Source: Zymoseptoria tritici IPO323 (taxonomy: Eukaryota > Ascomycota > Dothideomycetes > Mycosphaerellales > Mycosphaerellaceae). Taken from it: DNA of 64,000 bases. This document shows, piece by piece, positions 1-10,479 of this stretch (position 1 is the first letter of the stretch; each line of letters opens with the position of its first letter). The notes under the pieces are model-generated. The model saw only the letters and a program-made list of their open reading frames with translations. It made no database searches and was not told the DNA's origin. Made by a program: the position numbers and the translations under genes. The stretch is taken from NCBI RefSeq assembly GCF_000219625.1, contig NC_018216.1, forward strand, positions 682,001 to 746,000. The letters run 5' to 3'.

Positions 1-135
1 AGTTGCCGGGTTTTGTCGAGTTTGCTGGACCGTTGTTCTTATAGGGCTTGGACTCCCTTCAGGAGATCGATTGTCCATCATTCACTCGAAACAAGATACC
101 GAAAAGACTACGATCTACCGTCGACTCCGTGCAAG

Positions 136-491
136 ATGTGCGAATACACCAAAGTCGAATATGCGTGTGGACATCTCAGATTCACTGTCCGAGCATGGTG
201 TACGTCCATTCGATTAGCAGGAAGGTCTTGATACTGACCGATCTCAGGCATCAAATACCAGGAGTCCCACAAGCGTTGTCCAGCAAATGTCGTCGCCGTC
301 GAATACCGACTAGACGAACGATGCGGTAAAGCAGCTCTCGGCCTTGAATCGATCCACTTTGTACTGAACAATCATCAGGTGACTGCAGAGACACTTCGTC
401 AATGAAGTGGTCCTTGAAACGAAAATCCTCCACAGTCGCCGTCCAGACCAACAAGAGATCCACGTCCAGCACCACAAAGTCGAGGAAGTGA
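136..491 (+). CDS. Small Cys/His-rich protein, three exons (84 aa)
   Basis: Exons 136-199, 248-325 and 379-491 join in frame (phases 1 and 1) to 84 codons plus TGA. Both introns are short (48 and 53 nt), with donors GTACGT and GTAAAG and acceptors CAG. The protein opens MCEYTKVEYACGHLR and carries a spaced set of Cys and His residues (C-x8-CGH in exon 1, HKRCP and a Cys pair CGDC spanning exons 2 and 3), then a basic Ser/Thr/Lys tail. The pattern resembles small zinc-binding modules, and I recall similar short proteins of unknown function in Dothideomycetes; no function is known to me. No single frame is open across the gene, so a single-exon gene caller would miss it. The next feature downstream is a MITE starting 218 bp after the stop. 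Confidence 0.66.
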
Positions 492-699
492 AGCCAGGGC
501 GAGCCGAGCGCAGGTCACGCGAATGGGAAGGAGGATCTGACTTCGTTCGTCCAACGCCGTTACCTTACATTGTACTCTGGACAAACAAAATCGAAAGCGA
601 AACATAAAGGTACCACCCATCTTGTCTCATCCATTGTCGTTCTTTGCAACAGTCAACGGCCAGACCATTCAATTGATCCAACCATTATTTTTCATGGCT

Positions 700-708
700 G
701 ACGGGTGC
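700..708. repeat. 9-bp target-site duplication, left copy
   Basis: GACGGGTGC here is repeated exactly at 1121-1129, directly flanking the 709-1120 element. Confidence 0.8.
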
Positions 709-1120
709 GGGAAATGATAAATACCGGGAACGAGGTCGCTAAATACCGGTCTCCAGCTTACTACAAACGTAGCGCATATGTAGACTTACACCTTTTCGAG
801 GGGCGCGGCGCCCGACTGCCGGTCGCAGGCTCCCTAGGTCGCCGCGAGCTTTAACACAGTTTTGCGCTGCCTTCGCAACTCGTTTTAAGAAAGTGTGGAT
901 GCTATATACGTTGCGAAGGCAGCGCAAAACTATATAAAAGCTCGCGGCCGCGTCGGGCTTGCCCGACAAGTATGCGGCCGCGCTGTTCGAAAAAAGAGCA
1001 TAGAAAATCGAGTTACAAGCGGGAGTATGTAAATCGAGTTTGCGGACAGCATGCGGGCCGGCTTAGAGGGTGGCAGAGACCGGTATTTAGCGACCTCGTT
1101 CCCGGTATTTATCATTTCCC
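709..1120. mobile_element. 412-bp MITE / foldback element with 45-bp TIRs (MULE-like)
   Basis: Positions 709-753 and 1076-1120 are perfect 45-bp inverted repeats starting GGGAAATG. They are flanked by the exact 9-bp direct repeat GACGGGTGC (700-708 and 1121-1129). A second, inner inverted repeat lies at 859-879 and 910-930 (21 bp perfect, extending outward with mismatches into GC-rich arms), so the single strand could fold into a nested hairpin. No transposase is encoded. Long TIRs with a 9-bp duplication are the usual mark of Mutator-like elements, so this is best read as a non-autonomous MULE-type MITE; the family assignment is inference. Confidence 0.8.
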
Positions 1121-1129
1121 GACGGGTGC
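1121..1129. repeat. 9-bp target-site duplication, right copy
   Basis: Exact direct copy of 700-708 bordering the right TIR. Confidence 0.8.
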
Positions 1130-2510
1130 CTGCAGCATGCACACGCGGCATCTCGCACGACCGTTCCGTCGGGTCCTTGACGCGGTGTGTCTCGATGTGT
1201 GCAACTTGCGCCGGTAGACCGCTGTTGTGTAACTTCAGGTCGCAGGTTACACCCGCATCTGGCATCTGGAGGAAAGCGAGATGATCATCAATGGGTCGAT
1301 TCCGCCTATTCCGTCTGGACGAAGTGAGGGAGAGTTTCAGAAACGCTGTCTGCTCTGATCATCACTCTTGGTAACGTGGACCTGGAATCTCGTCTATGGA
1401 TCGGGGCAATCGAGACCCGGTACACTGCACGGAACACCGGCCGCGGAGGAGTCGCACTGCAACAGATCATCGAACAAAGGCCTTGCTTGTTTGTCAATGC
1501 CCGGTCACCGCCTGTCGAACAATGTGCGTCCTTTGATTTCACAAGTCCGATGATCGAGTTTCGAATAATTCGGCGCGGACACCGAGAAATGACAGATTCG
1601 ATGCCATCTCGGGAACGGGTTCCTGCAGCTGGTGGCTTTCGGGTGTGCCAGAGAGGTGGTCACTTGTGATAGCTGCACGAGCTATGTTGGACGTTGGCTG
1701 TCTGGACGACTTGCAATACGGCGGGACTGTTGTCGCGGCCATGCGTTCAAAGTGAGAGAAAGAGTGTGACAAATTTGCCGAAGCACATATCAATCAACCG
1801 AGGAGCACAACCCGGGAGTCTGCGCATAAATCATCTGTCCACTGTCGAAGCAGTGTAGTCTTCTGATCGTTTCATCATCCATAGAATCGCAATCAAGACG
1901 CAATGTTTACAACCGGCCACCACGGTTCGGGCACGTGCATGCATGTAATTGCATTGCATTCAACCCGTCGGCAGTCTTTGTCAACGTCGAGCTGTCCCAA
2001 GCGATACGTGACAACGTTCTCTTCTCCCCACGACGGCAGGGCACCTCCTCCACTCTGCGGAACGTGGGATGTGGAATGGCGATGTCGATTACCGTGCATC
2101 GAAGCCGTACATATCGCAGAGACAAGGATGCAATGTACGAATCCCGAACAAGGACAACCAGTATCGCTTTTCCCACATGGATGGCGGATCGATTCAGCCG
2201 AGCAGGAGGGCTGAAACGCAAAATTTGCCGTAGAAGAGCAACGAGCTTCTTTGAGGCAGCTCAGTATCAAGAGAACTACTTGAGCGGATCGACACACGCC
2301 TTGATGACGAACAATTGGCCGCAAGCTAGATCCTGGATTGTTCTGGGTCAGCTGCAGCTGCACACGCATATGCAGCCATGTGCGCAAGCGACCTCGAATT
2401 ATGTTGGCAAGGCTTTCGAGATATTCGATCCACTTCAATGTATGTGGGATTCGACCTTGAATGTATCGATTGTTACAATGCTGTGCTGTACAGGTCGATG
2501 CCAGAGTGCA
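1130..2510. other. Gap without recognisable gene
   Basis: Open frames of up to about 215 codons occur on both strands around 1.9-2.6 kb, but none resembles a known protein and they overlap each other. I see no RNA gene or clear repeat. The right end is 3' flank of the chloride channel gene. Confidence 0.5.
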
Positions 2511-5057
2511 TCATTCGTATGCACTCAGTCCACGACTTCGACTTCGATCCCGGCTCGGGTCCAGAATTTCATCTCTGATTAATCTTCTTCCACTGCCCGC
2601 ATACTCGTTTAGTACCGACCACAAATCCTTCTTGGTGACCAAGCCAGCCAATCTACCTTGATCCGCGAACACAACGAATCTCAAACCCAGCTTCTGAAAC
2701 ATTTCGTTCGTGAGCATGAGACTGCTTCTCGAGTTGAGGGTGATCGGAGTCTGGTCCATCCACGGACGAAGATCGAGAGTCGTGGTCGGGTCGGCAAAGG
2801 CTTCATGCTGGAAGAAGCACTGCGTGCTGCCGGGTAAAGAGCGAGAAGAGGAGTCGAGGGCGAAGGTGAGCTCGGTGCGAGATATGTATCCTAGTAGCGT
2901 GACTTCGGCGGTGGTCACGACTGGAAATCCCCGATAGGGATGCTCACGCAGAAGGTCTCTGAGCGAATCGATGGTATGGTCCGTGGCAGTGATGCAGACC
3001 AGATCCTCTGCGCGGGTCATGACCTCCGAGACTGGTATGTCTGGCACTGGCGAATCGTCTTTGTTATCCAGAAACGGATACTGCTGAAAGTGGATCCACG
3101 ACTCGTAAATTCCTGCTTTGCCAAAGGCGTCGCCGACCCATTTGCTCAACATGACCGCGATCATGATGGGGAGCACATAAGTGAGGGCGCCGGTGAGCTC
3201 AAACATGATGACGATGATCGAGACCGTCATTCGCGTCGCACCTGCGAGAGCAGATGCGGCTCCGACCACTGCGTATGTCCCAGGTGTGACGCAGGGTACG
3301 TCGGGCTCGCAGCTGGTGAATGCACTGAAGTTTGGATGCTCACGTTGCCACACTTCAACGATAAGTCCCACCACGCGGCCATAGAGTGCTCCAACAGCCA
3401 TGGATGGCAGCAATATTCCAGCTGGAATTTGAAGACCAAAGGTGACGGTCGCTAGTAAGAATCCGAGCACGGCAGACACCAGCAGAACGAGGATGACGCC
3501 AGTATTTGCTACGCCGGACTTGCACAGTCCGAGGAAGTCGTCTGTAATATCTCTGCACTCAGCGAAGAGGTACTCCACTAGTTCGCTAGACTGTGCTCGT
3601 AGGAACGTGATCGGAAAGCTAATGAGCGCTGTGATAAGAGCCACGAGTATGACTTCCCGGATGGGACTTGACCGGAAGGGGTTGCTCGATGAGTTCCGCC
3701 AGCTGGCCACACGCATGTTCAATTTGATAAACATCGCACCATAAAGCCCGCCCATGATTCCGAGCACTGCAAACGGGAAGATCTCGAACGCGTGCCAGCC
3801 GCTGTGATATGTGACTTGGTATAGCACCAGTTGGCCGGTTCTGAAGGGATCGTATGCTTGTAGAGTGACTGCAGCCACCATGGCACAGACGAAAGAGGCC
3901 CACATCGTCTTATCCGGAAAGTAATAGCTGAGCTGCTCCAAGGAGAACAGCACTCCTCCGATCGGGGCTCCAAAGGCAACTGAAATTCCGCTAGCGGCTG
4001 CAGCAGACAGAACCTCACGCTTCCTCGCCTCGTTGTCGTTGATTCCAGGAAACAACTTCATGAACAAATTGGCGCAACAGCATGCCACATGCACCAGCGG
4101 ACCTTCCTTTCCCAACCACATACCCGAAGCCACTGCTAGACACAATCCCAAGCTTTTCACCAGCAATGTCCAACCGCCCAAGAACCTTTTGATTACAACA
4201 CCTCCAAGCATCGTCTTGATCTCCGGTATCCCGCTCTGTTTCGCATATACAGAGAACCGCACGACCAGCGTGCTCGCTGCCGCCGCAAACAGCACCGAGA
4301 ATAGGACAAATATTATGTATCCCACGATGTATCCTCCGCCCTTGTTGCCGATCCCCATGAGCCCACCCCAGGTATTCCAACCAGGACATTGTGCATAAGA
4401 CTCCGTACCCCAACAACAGAACACTTTGTTGAGATAGAAGCCTCCTCCACCTTCTCCGTCCACATCTCTGCACACTCCGGTTTTCAAATCTCCCAGCCAA
4501 TCGCTAGCCACATCAATGCCTGCCGCAATGCTTCCCACCGCAACACCAGTCGCGATCAATACCCACCAGACTTGACTCGCGTCTATGAGCAGGCGCAATT
4601 GTCCGATGATCCCGGTAGAGCTGGCGTGGAGCTGCCTTAGTCGTGTCCGCTCTTTGCTGTACTCGTAGATCCAGTCGATAGCTGTCAAGTTGTCGTATCC
4701 TACTCTTCTCCCCGGCCCTTCCACATACCAATCCAATGATCTAGGGTCTTTCGGCGCATAATCGGTGTCGTAAGAGGAATTATTGGCCGCCTGATTGCGG
4801 CGACGAGGCGATGTATTCGTATCTGAGGCGGGTGTTGACGGCGGTCGGAACGGACTTGGTAGAAATCGGGAGGCGAGGGAGGGTTTCTGCGGTTTTGCTA
4901 TGCGCTTGAAGGAGATGCTGTCGAGAGCACCGTCGCCGCTTAGGGGATCTTCGGACGTGAGGAGCTCGTCATCGTCGTCGCTACCGCGCTCACTTCGGCT
5001 GGAGGATGCGATGGGCGTAGCTGGACCGGCTAGATGTGATGACGAAGAGCTGGACAT
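2511..5057 (-). CDS. CLC-family chloride channel/transporter with CBS domains
   Basis: An intronless 848-aa protein from ATG 5057. A Ser/Asp-rich cytosolic N-terminus (1-150) is followed by the multi-helix CLC membrane domain and C-terminal CBS domains (about 680-830). CLC signatures are visible: SGIPEIKT near 275, GKEGPLVH with the gating glutamate at 318, and the pore-lining segment AFGAPIGGVLFSLEQ. In exchangers of the ClC-3/4/5 and bacterial type the last motif reads EE, and the second Glu passes protons. Here residue 375 is Gln. Family members move chloride across endomembrane or plasma membranes, and yeast Gef1 supports Golgi/vacuole ion balance. Length and architecture fit the fungal eukaryotic group. 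Orthology to Gef1 versus another fungal CLC paralogue cannot be decided here. Confidence 0.93.
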   Translation of the reverse strand: MSSSSSSHLAGPATPIASSSRSERGSDDDDELLTSEDPLSGDGALDSISFKRIAKPQKPSLASRFLPSPFRPPSTPASDTNTSPRRRNQAANNSSYDTDYAPKDPRSLDWYVEGPGRRVGYDNLTAIDWIYEYSKERTRLRQLHASSTGIIGQLRLLIDASQVWWVLIATGVAVGSIAAGIDVASDWLGDLKTGVCRDVDGEGGGGFYLNKVFCCWGTESYAQCPGWNTWGGLMGIGNKGGGYIVGYIIFVLFSVLFAAAASTLVVRFSVYAKQSGIPEIKTMLGGVVIKRFLGGWTLLVKSLGLCLAVASGMWLGKEGPLVHVACCCANLFMKLFPGINDNEARKREVLSAAAASGISVAFGAPIGGVLFSLEQLSYYFPDKTMWASFVCAMVAAVTLQAYDPFRTGQLVLYQVTYHSGWHAFEIFPFAVLGIMGGLYGAMFIKLNMRVASWRNSSSNPFRSSPIREVILVALITALISFPITFLRAQSSELVEYLFAECRDITDDFLGLCKSGVANTGVILVLLVSAVLGFLLATVTFGLQIPAGILLPSMAVGALYGRVVGLIVEVWQREHPNFSAFTSCEPDVPCVTPGTYAVVGAASALAGATRMTVSIIVIMFELTGALTYVLPIMIAVMLSKWVGDAFGKAGIYESWIHFQQYPFLDNKDDSPVPDIPVSEVMTRAEDLVCITATDHTIDSLRDLLREHPYRGFPVVTTAEVTLLGYISRTELTFALDSSSRSLPGSTQCFFQHEAFADPTTTLDLRPWMDQTPITLNSRSSLMLTNEMFQKLGLRFVVFADQGRLAGLVTKKDLWSVLNEYAGSGRRLIRDEILDPSRDRSRSRGLSAYE

Positions 5058-5950
5058 GGAGCATTGGTTCGCGAGCCTCCAGTTACCGGAAGCTCATAAT
5101 TATGGAGATGTAGAAGGCCAGGAGACGTTCAAGCTTGCATGTGATCGCGCTGTCGCCCGCGATGATTGGCTCACGCTGGAAGGGCGCTACCTTAGATTAT
5201 GCGCGCTGTCCGCATTTGTTTCGCTTCAACTCACGGCTGAGGGGCATGAAATGTGAAGAGAGTGAAAAATGAATGCTCGGAACTGCCCCTGAGATGTGTG
5301 TTGGCTATGGACAACGTGCTCGTATTCTGAATCGATCGGTCTCGAATTGGCGAAGCGACAAAGACATCGTCCGCCGGATCGAGGCATTGCATTCGAGTGC
5401 CTGCCATGACTGCCGTCACTCTTGAGGCTTCCTGTTGCTCTTGTTACATCATCGAACTCCTTCACGTCGCCCGGGACGGCAAAACCGAAGCAGACGAGGG
5501 ACTCCAACCCAAGTATTCGCAAGTTGTTCTCAAGAAAGAGCGAGTTGCATCAGCCGTGAATCGATTCCACTCATGCATATTACTGAGCTCACGGACTTGA
5601 TAGATGATCCTCGTCCGCGATGTCCACAGATGTAGACTAGCCAGAATGAGATTATTTGGGGTGGAGGGCAGGGAGGAAAGGTACAATAGACAGTTTAACG
5701 GCGGCCTGGAAGCATAGTTGGGACTGCTCATTCAAGAATAAGACTTCTCCAATGAATTAGCCTAATGCTCAACTATTTTGTTCGACCTAGGTCACGGATA
5801 GATTGAAGAATTACCTGGCAGCCCACGCTCAGTGGGCAGCTATGCGGTCGTGTTAGGGGGGGACTGTTGCTCCTCAATCAAGCCAAGGTATATATGTGAG
5901 GCGACTGGCTCCGACTCCTATCTGGCAGGGGGTTATACCCAAGATTTCAG
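5058..5950. other. Gap: 5' flank of the CLC gene
   Basis: Only short overlapping ORFs (under 155 codons) on both strands, none recognisable. It includes the promoter of the chloride channel gene and runs up to the tRNA-Gly gene. Confidence 0.5.
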
Positions 5951-6046
5951 GCTTCAGTGGTTTAGTGGTAAAATTAGCCGTTGCCAAAGGCGTCTTAGGA
6001 CGTCCTCAGTGTCGGCTAGCCCCGTGTTCGATTCACGGCTGATGCA
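5951..6046 (+). tRNA. tRNA-Gly(GCC) with a 25-nt intron
   Basis: The cloverleaf folds as acceptor GCTTCAG/CTGATGC, D-arm GTTTAGTGGTAAAAT, anticodon stem AGCCG/CGGCT with loop TTGCCA..T, T-arm CCGTG-TTCGATT-CACGG and discriminator A. The mature length is 71 nt. Anticodon GCC reads glycine codons. A 25-nt intron (5987-6011) sits one base 3' of the anticodon, the canonical position for nuclear tRNA introns. The acceptor stem has one T-T mismatch (position 3/70), so reduced activity or a pseudogene is possible. A T-rich stretch follows at 6047. Confidence 0.82.
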
Positions 6047-6651
6047 TCTCTTCTTCTCTATCGAAGACAGTTGCGACTTTCCTGGGTTCAATCCTCCAGG
6101 GTGCCTTTCTTTTGTGCTTTTTGACCACGGCCTCTTCTTGCAATGCAACCTGAGCGACAAAGCGGCCTCTGAGTTGATCGTGCGGAGTGCACGGTTTGAG
6201 AAAATGGTCATGAGAAGCTGCAATAACAGCGAATTTTTGAGTGTTGGCCAAAAGCCGCTTTAGGAAGGTGCGTGGTGAATGAATTTGCTCGCCGCCAAGA
6301 ACTACCCAATCGAGCTGCCCAGACTTTACTTTAACACAGTGTCTCTGCTCTACAAGTTCGGCGCGTGAAGCCTTTTCCTCTACCAACGATTGCCGTATAG
6401 AAAGTAAGGTAATCTTAACCATGGTAAGGTACTCAACATCGAAAGCTGTACGGGGCTTGCGGGGCGTACGGAGCTTCAAACGGACATTTAGATCCTCCGG
6501 AGCCCGACGTAATGTCGTCACGATCCTGCCTTTGCAGTCCTTCCGATGGTCGAGCTCGACGACAACGGGAGACTTCTACTTATAGGCCTGTCGGGCTCTT
6601 CGTCTTTTTCTTTCACAACGAGGATCCTCCCACCACCAGCACAAGTCCACC
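6047..6651. other. Gap: upstream of the DUF1295 gene
   Basis: A minus-strand frame of about 130 codons from ATG (6033-6422) overlaps the tRNA end and matches nothing I know. The right part is the promoter and 5' UTR of the next gene. No other structure seen. Confidence 0.5.
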
Positions 6652-7742
6652 ATGACGTCCCTCCTCAAAGGCCTCCTGCATGCAACAAACTTCCGCAACC
6701 CTTTCCTCCGCACTTTGATTCCATCCATTGGTTTGGCGTACGGCCTCCAATTTGCCTTCGCCGTTCCCTCCATTGCCCTCCAGACCGAACGCGTATACGA
6801 TCTCTCTGGCTCCTTGACGTATATCTCCTGCGTGGCGCTCTCCCTTTACCTCCCGACTCTCCGCGCCCGCTTCGCGTCCCTGCCAGGCACTCTCGCTCCA
6901 GCATGGCCTAGCCTCCTCCAAAGTCTCGTCAGCAAAGGCGGCGCCAACACCTGGAACTGGCGACAAGTCGTCCTCAGCGCGGCGGTGACATTCTGGGCTG
7001 CTCGACTGGGAAGCTTCCTTTTCGCTCGCATCACGGCGGAAGATGGCAAGGATAGTCGGTTCGACAGCATTCGTGGTACACCCTCCAAGTTCATCGTCGC
7101 CTTCTTCGCGCAGGCCACCTGGGTTTCACTCTGCTTGATGCCAGTGCTCGCGATCAACAGCATTCCTGCTGCGACGCTTGCTGCTCTCCCATTGGTCACG
7201 ATTACCGACATCGTAGGTCTGTTGCTGTATGTGGGAGGCATTACATTCGAGGCCACGGCCGATAAGCAGAAGAGCCAGTGGATGAAGGAGAAGAAAGAGA
7301 AGAAGCACAGCGAGGACTTTCTGACGCGCGGACTGTGGAGCAAGAGCAGACATCCTGTAAGTGGACAATGGGCACACAATGACAGCCCTGGCTAATAGGA
7401 ACTCTCTAGAACTACTTCGGCGAGAGCACCCTGTGGACAGGAATTGCGACTACTGCCGCGGGTGTGATGTTGAGCACAGTGGGCCAGACTGGAATGGGTC
7501 TCAGCGGCAGCGCTGTTGCCAGAGGTGGAGCACTTGCGATGGCTGCCGTCAGCCCGGCATTTGTCACATTCCTTCTTCTCAAGGTATGATCTTTCAAGTA
7601 TGTGTTCAGACGTCATAACTGACCTTGAGTCCAGGTATCTGGTGTACCCATGAGCGAGACGAAGTACGACAAGCGTTACGGCGATCGCAAGGACTATCGG
7701 CAGTGGAAGAAGAACACTCCCATGTTCATCCCGAAGTTGTAG
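6652..7742 (+). CDS. DUF1295 / steroid 5-alpha-reductase-like membrane protein
   Basis: Exons 6652-7356, 7410-7583 and 7635-7742 join in frame to 328 aa. Introns of 53 and 51 nt have donors GTAAGT and GTATGA. The protein has several hydrophobic helices and ends with the family's typical segment: SRHPNYFGE across the first junction, then KRYGDRKDYRQWKKNTP near the C-terminus, as in the DUF1295 branch of the steroid 5-alpha-reductase C-terminal family. Related enzymes reduce double bonds in lipids using NADPH, but most DUF1295 proteins are uncharacterised, so substrate and location (probably ER or mitochondrial membrane) are open. About 300 bp without a recognisable feature separate its stop from the 3' end of the convergent sedolisin gene. 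Confidence 0.88.
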
Positions 7743-8043
7743 ACTGGCATCTGGGAGCGATTGGCTTCAGGTGGAGTTGCGGCGTGTACTCCTCGAACAC
7801 AGATGAATAACATATATGGCATGACATGACGACCTACTCTCTTGCAACCCATCTCCAGATATCCATGTTGTAAAGCATTGCATTTCGCGAATCTTTCCGA
7901 ACAGATATCTAGCATCCTAGCATCTCAATTTCGGTTTCGCGAAGGCCGGAATCAGAGATCTCGCTGCGGACCGCACTTGTCTCCTGATCTGGAGTCGCCC
8001 GTTCTCTTGCAACGGCCCCAAGACACAAGGTAGCCAACCACTC

Positions 8044-10376
8044 TCACGGCAGACTATTGAACAGCTGGGACAGCTTTGGATAGTTTGGTGTTCCCAATCC
8101 AGTCACAGGATCCCAGCCCGGTACTGCCTGGAACCCACTAGAACCACATCCCGGATTCGACCCTAAGAGACGAGCTTGAAGTCAGCGAGACCACCTCTAC
8201 GAGCATGTCTTCGCCTCCAGCGGACCGCCTATCATGCACTTACCATTTACGATATCATTCATCGCCCACGGATTCGCATAGAGCACGGGATTGATGAAAC
8301 CCACAGGGCCCTTGCCGCACTTCGTCCTCTCCTGGTTGATCAACGTGATCAGACTGGCCCAGATGGGCGCAGAGATGGATGCGCCGTAAGTCTTGGTAGG
8401 TTCCAGCTCTTGAGATATCAGAAAGTTGCAGCCATTGGCAGAGACATCGGGATAGCCGCGACCGACGCGATTATAGAGGCCGCCGTGCTCTCCAAGGTTC
8501 GTGATAGCGGTCGCGTTGTAGGTGGCGGTATAGTATGGCAGGCCCGGGTCGTGGTTGGAGAAGTAAGATGCCACCGCGGACTGTTGATATTGTGGTACGG
8601 CGAAGTAATTTGAGAATCCGCCCGCAGAAGAGGTGGGGTCGTATCCGCCGCCGTACTCGCCAGTCTCGATGTGCAAGGCTGACTCCTTATCCAGGACCGT
8701 CTGATCGTCGTACAGGCGCGTGGCGCCGACATTGGTGACGTACGGGCAGGTCGGGAAGGAGGGACTGAAAACGGTCTGATTCTTGCCCAGACATCCATTG
8801 TAACTCGCGACGCCGTCGTCTCCCGACGCCCAGAAGAAGGTCACGCCTTGTAGGCCTAGCTTGAGCAGTTCGTTGCATTGACGCTTGGTGTAGTTCAAGG
8901 GGAAGTCGTACTCGCCAGGGCCGTAGCTGATACTGATCACTCGGGTCGGCTTGTACGTGCCGCACATCAGCTTTCCTTTATATCCACCATCTGGGTCAGG
9001 ATCTGGATAGATCGCATCATAGCCATCTGTATTGCCGGTGACACCGTAAGCGGAGTATGTACAATATGAACCGTCTAGGGCATCAAGGAACTTGTCTCGT
9101 GTCAGCTTGGACCTCTACTTCCATCCTGCTTCATTGTCATTCTCACCGTATTATAGAAGCCATTTGTGAACACTTGTACATCATCGTCAACCTGATACAG
9201 CGTGATCTTTTGCGGATAGGTCAGAGCGTACGCTATACCCAGGTCGATGGTTGACTCGGACCGGTGGGCCAGATCGATCAGTGGGACCGGTGCTTGACCT
9301 CCGTCAACTGATTTGAGGTCCGGACGTGTACCATTTGGGACATGCTTGGCCCACTGCGTGTAGAAGAGATCCAGGTCTTCTTGGTTATATGCATCACTAT
9401 CCTCGAATATGCCGAGACTGTCAATATCGGAAACGTCAATCGGAGCATCGGGAATACCGTAGAGAGCTTTTATGCAAGCAGGCGTAACGTTTCGTCCACA
9501 GTCTTGAAGGTCCGCAGGCAATGCAGGATGATAGGGCGGCTCCCACTGATCCGGGACAGGCTCGGGCTGTCTTGCACGCAATGGTTCGTTGGCTTCACCG
9601 TCTTGACCATGCCAACTGGACTCTTGCGGCGTTCGCTTAGTCCGTTTGACGTCTTGCTTGACCCTGGTGAATGAAGGAGAAAGTACCACTCCTGGGGTAA
9701 CGTAGTCGATGTGATGGGCAAGGTGTTCTGGGACGTAATAGTGATCGCATCCGATTTTGACCTACAACACTTGTCAGCGTCTTATCTGAGCACTGCTCGA
9801 TCACTGATCAGAGTCTGCAAAAGTCCAAGATGGTTGATCGTGGGTCCAAAGAGCGAAAGCTGATCAAGTGCCACGCAAGAGATGCCGGAGATGCCTGCAA
9901 TTCACCTTTGCACTGCTTGTATCACTTTGGTGGTTGTGCTCATGGTAGTGGGTCTTGAAAAGCTCTTCCGCTTGCGATGCAGGAATATCAAAAGCAAGCC
10001 AGCCCTTGTTGTCAGAATGCACGACATTGCCAACACCGGCGTTATTGAGCCAAGCCACGACATCCTGAACTGCTTGATCTTCGGGCGCGAACATCTCGTG
10101 CACCTCGTCCGCCGTCCAATGGTTGCCGTAGTTTGGCGAGCCGGGATGACTGACGGCCATCAAATAACCCTCGGCGGTCTCTAGGTTGGACTGCATAAGA
10201 CCGATTCGCATGGGGAGGAGTGCATCTTTGTCAACACGATTTCCTTGTCGCCACTGCCTTGACGTGGTACTTCTCCGTTCGTGTATGACATGATTTATCT
10301 CCCGAGTTGGTGCTGCATCGCAACGAGCGTTCAAAGCCGTAACGGCATATATTGCAAATATATTCCGGATGTGCAT
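8044..10376 (-). CDS. Secreted sedolisin (tripeptidyl-peptidase, family S53)
   Basis: Four exons in transcription order: 10376-9906, 9761-9147, 9090-8244 and 8162-8044, giving 683 aa. All junctions keep frame; donors are GTGAAT, GTGAGA and GTAAGT, and the 56-nt second intron has a GCTGAC branch site. A signal peptide precedes a pro-kumamolisin domain (about 40-200) and the peptidase S53 domain. The catalytic Glu/Asp pair is in SESTIDLGIAYAL, the oxyanion Asp region in WASGDDGV, and the Ser in YGASISAP; the end reads GWDPVTGLGTPNY, the family's calcium-site region. Such enzymes are exported and release tripeptides from proteins at acid pH, supplying nitrogen. The 5' flank runs into the tandem repeat at 10480. 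Confidence 0.93.
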
Positions 10377-10479
10377 AATGAGCTTGTCGAGAAGGAGTCG
10401 TGATGAGGCTGGTAGAAGAATACTGAAACTGCCAGATTAGCAGCATTCGCAAGCTTTAAACATCTGTTTTCAATACGCA

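Noticed and set aside
1893..2582. Overlapping ORFs of 181 and 215 codons on opposite strands
   Set aside because: They overlap each other, have atypical composition and no recognisable motif.
6070..6105. B-box word GGTTCAATCC just after tRNA-Gly
   Set aside because: No A-box or cloverleaf can be formed around it.
6033..6521. 162-codon minus-strand ORF
   Set aside because: It overlaps the tRNA gene, its true ATG leaves about 130 codons, and it resembles no protein.
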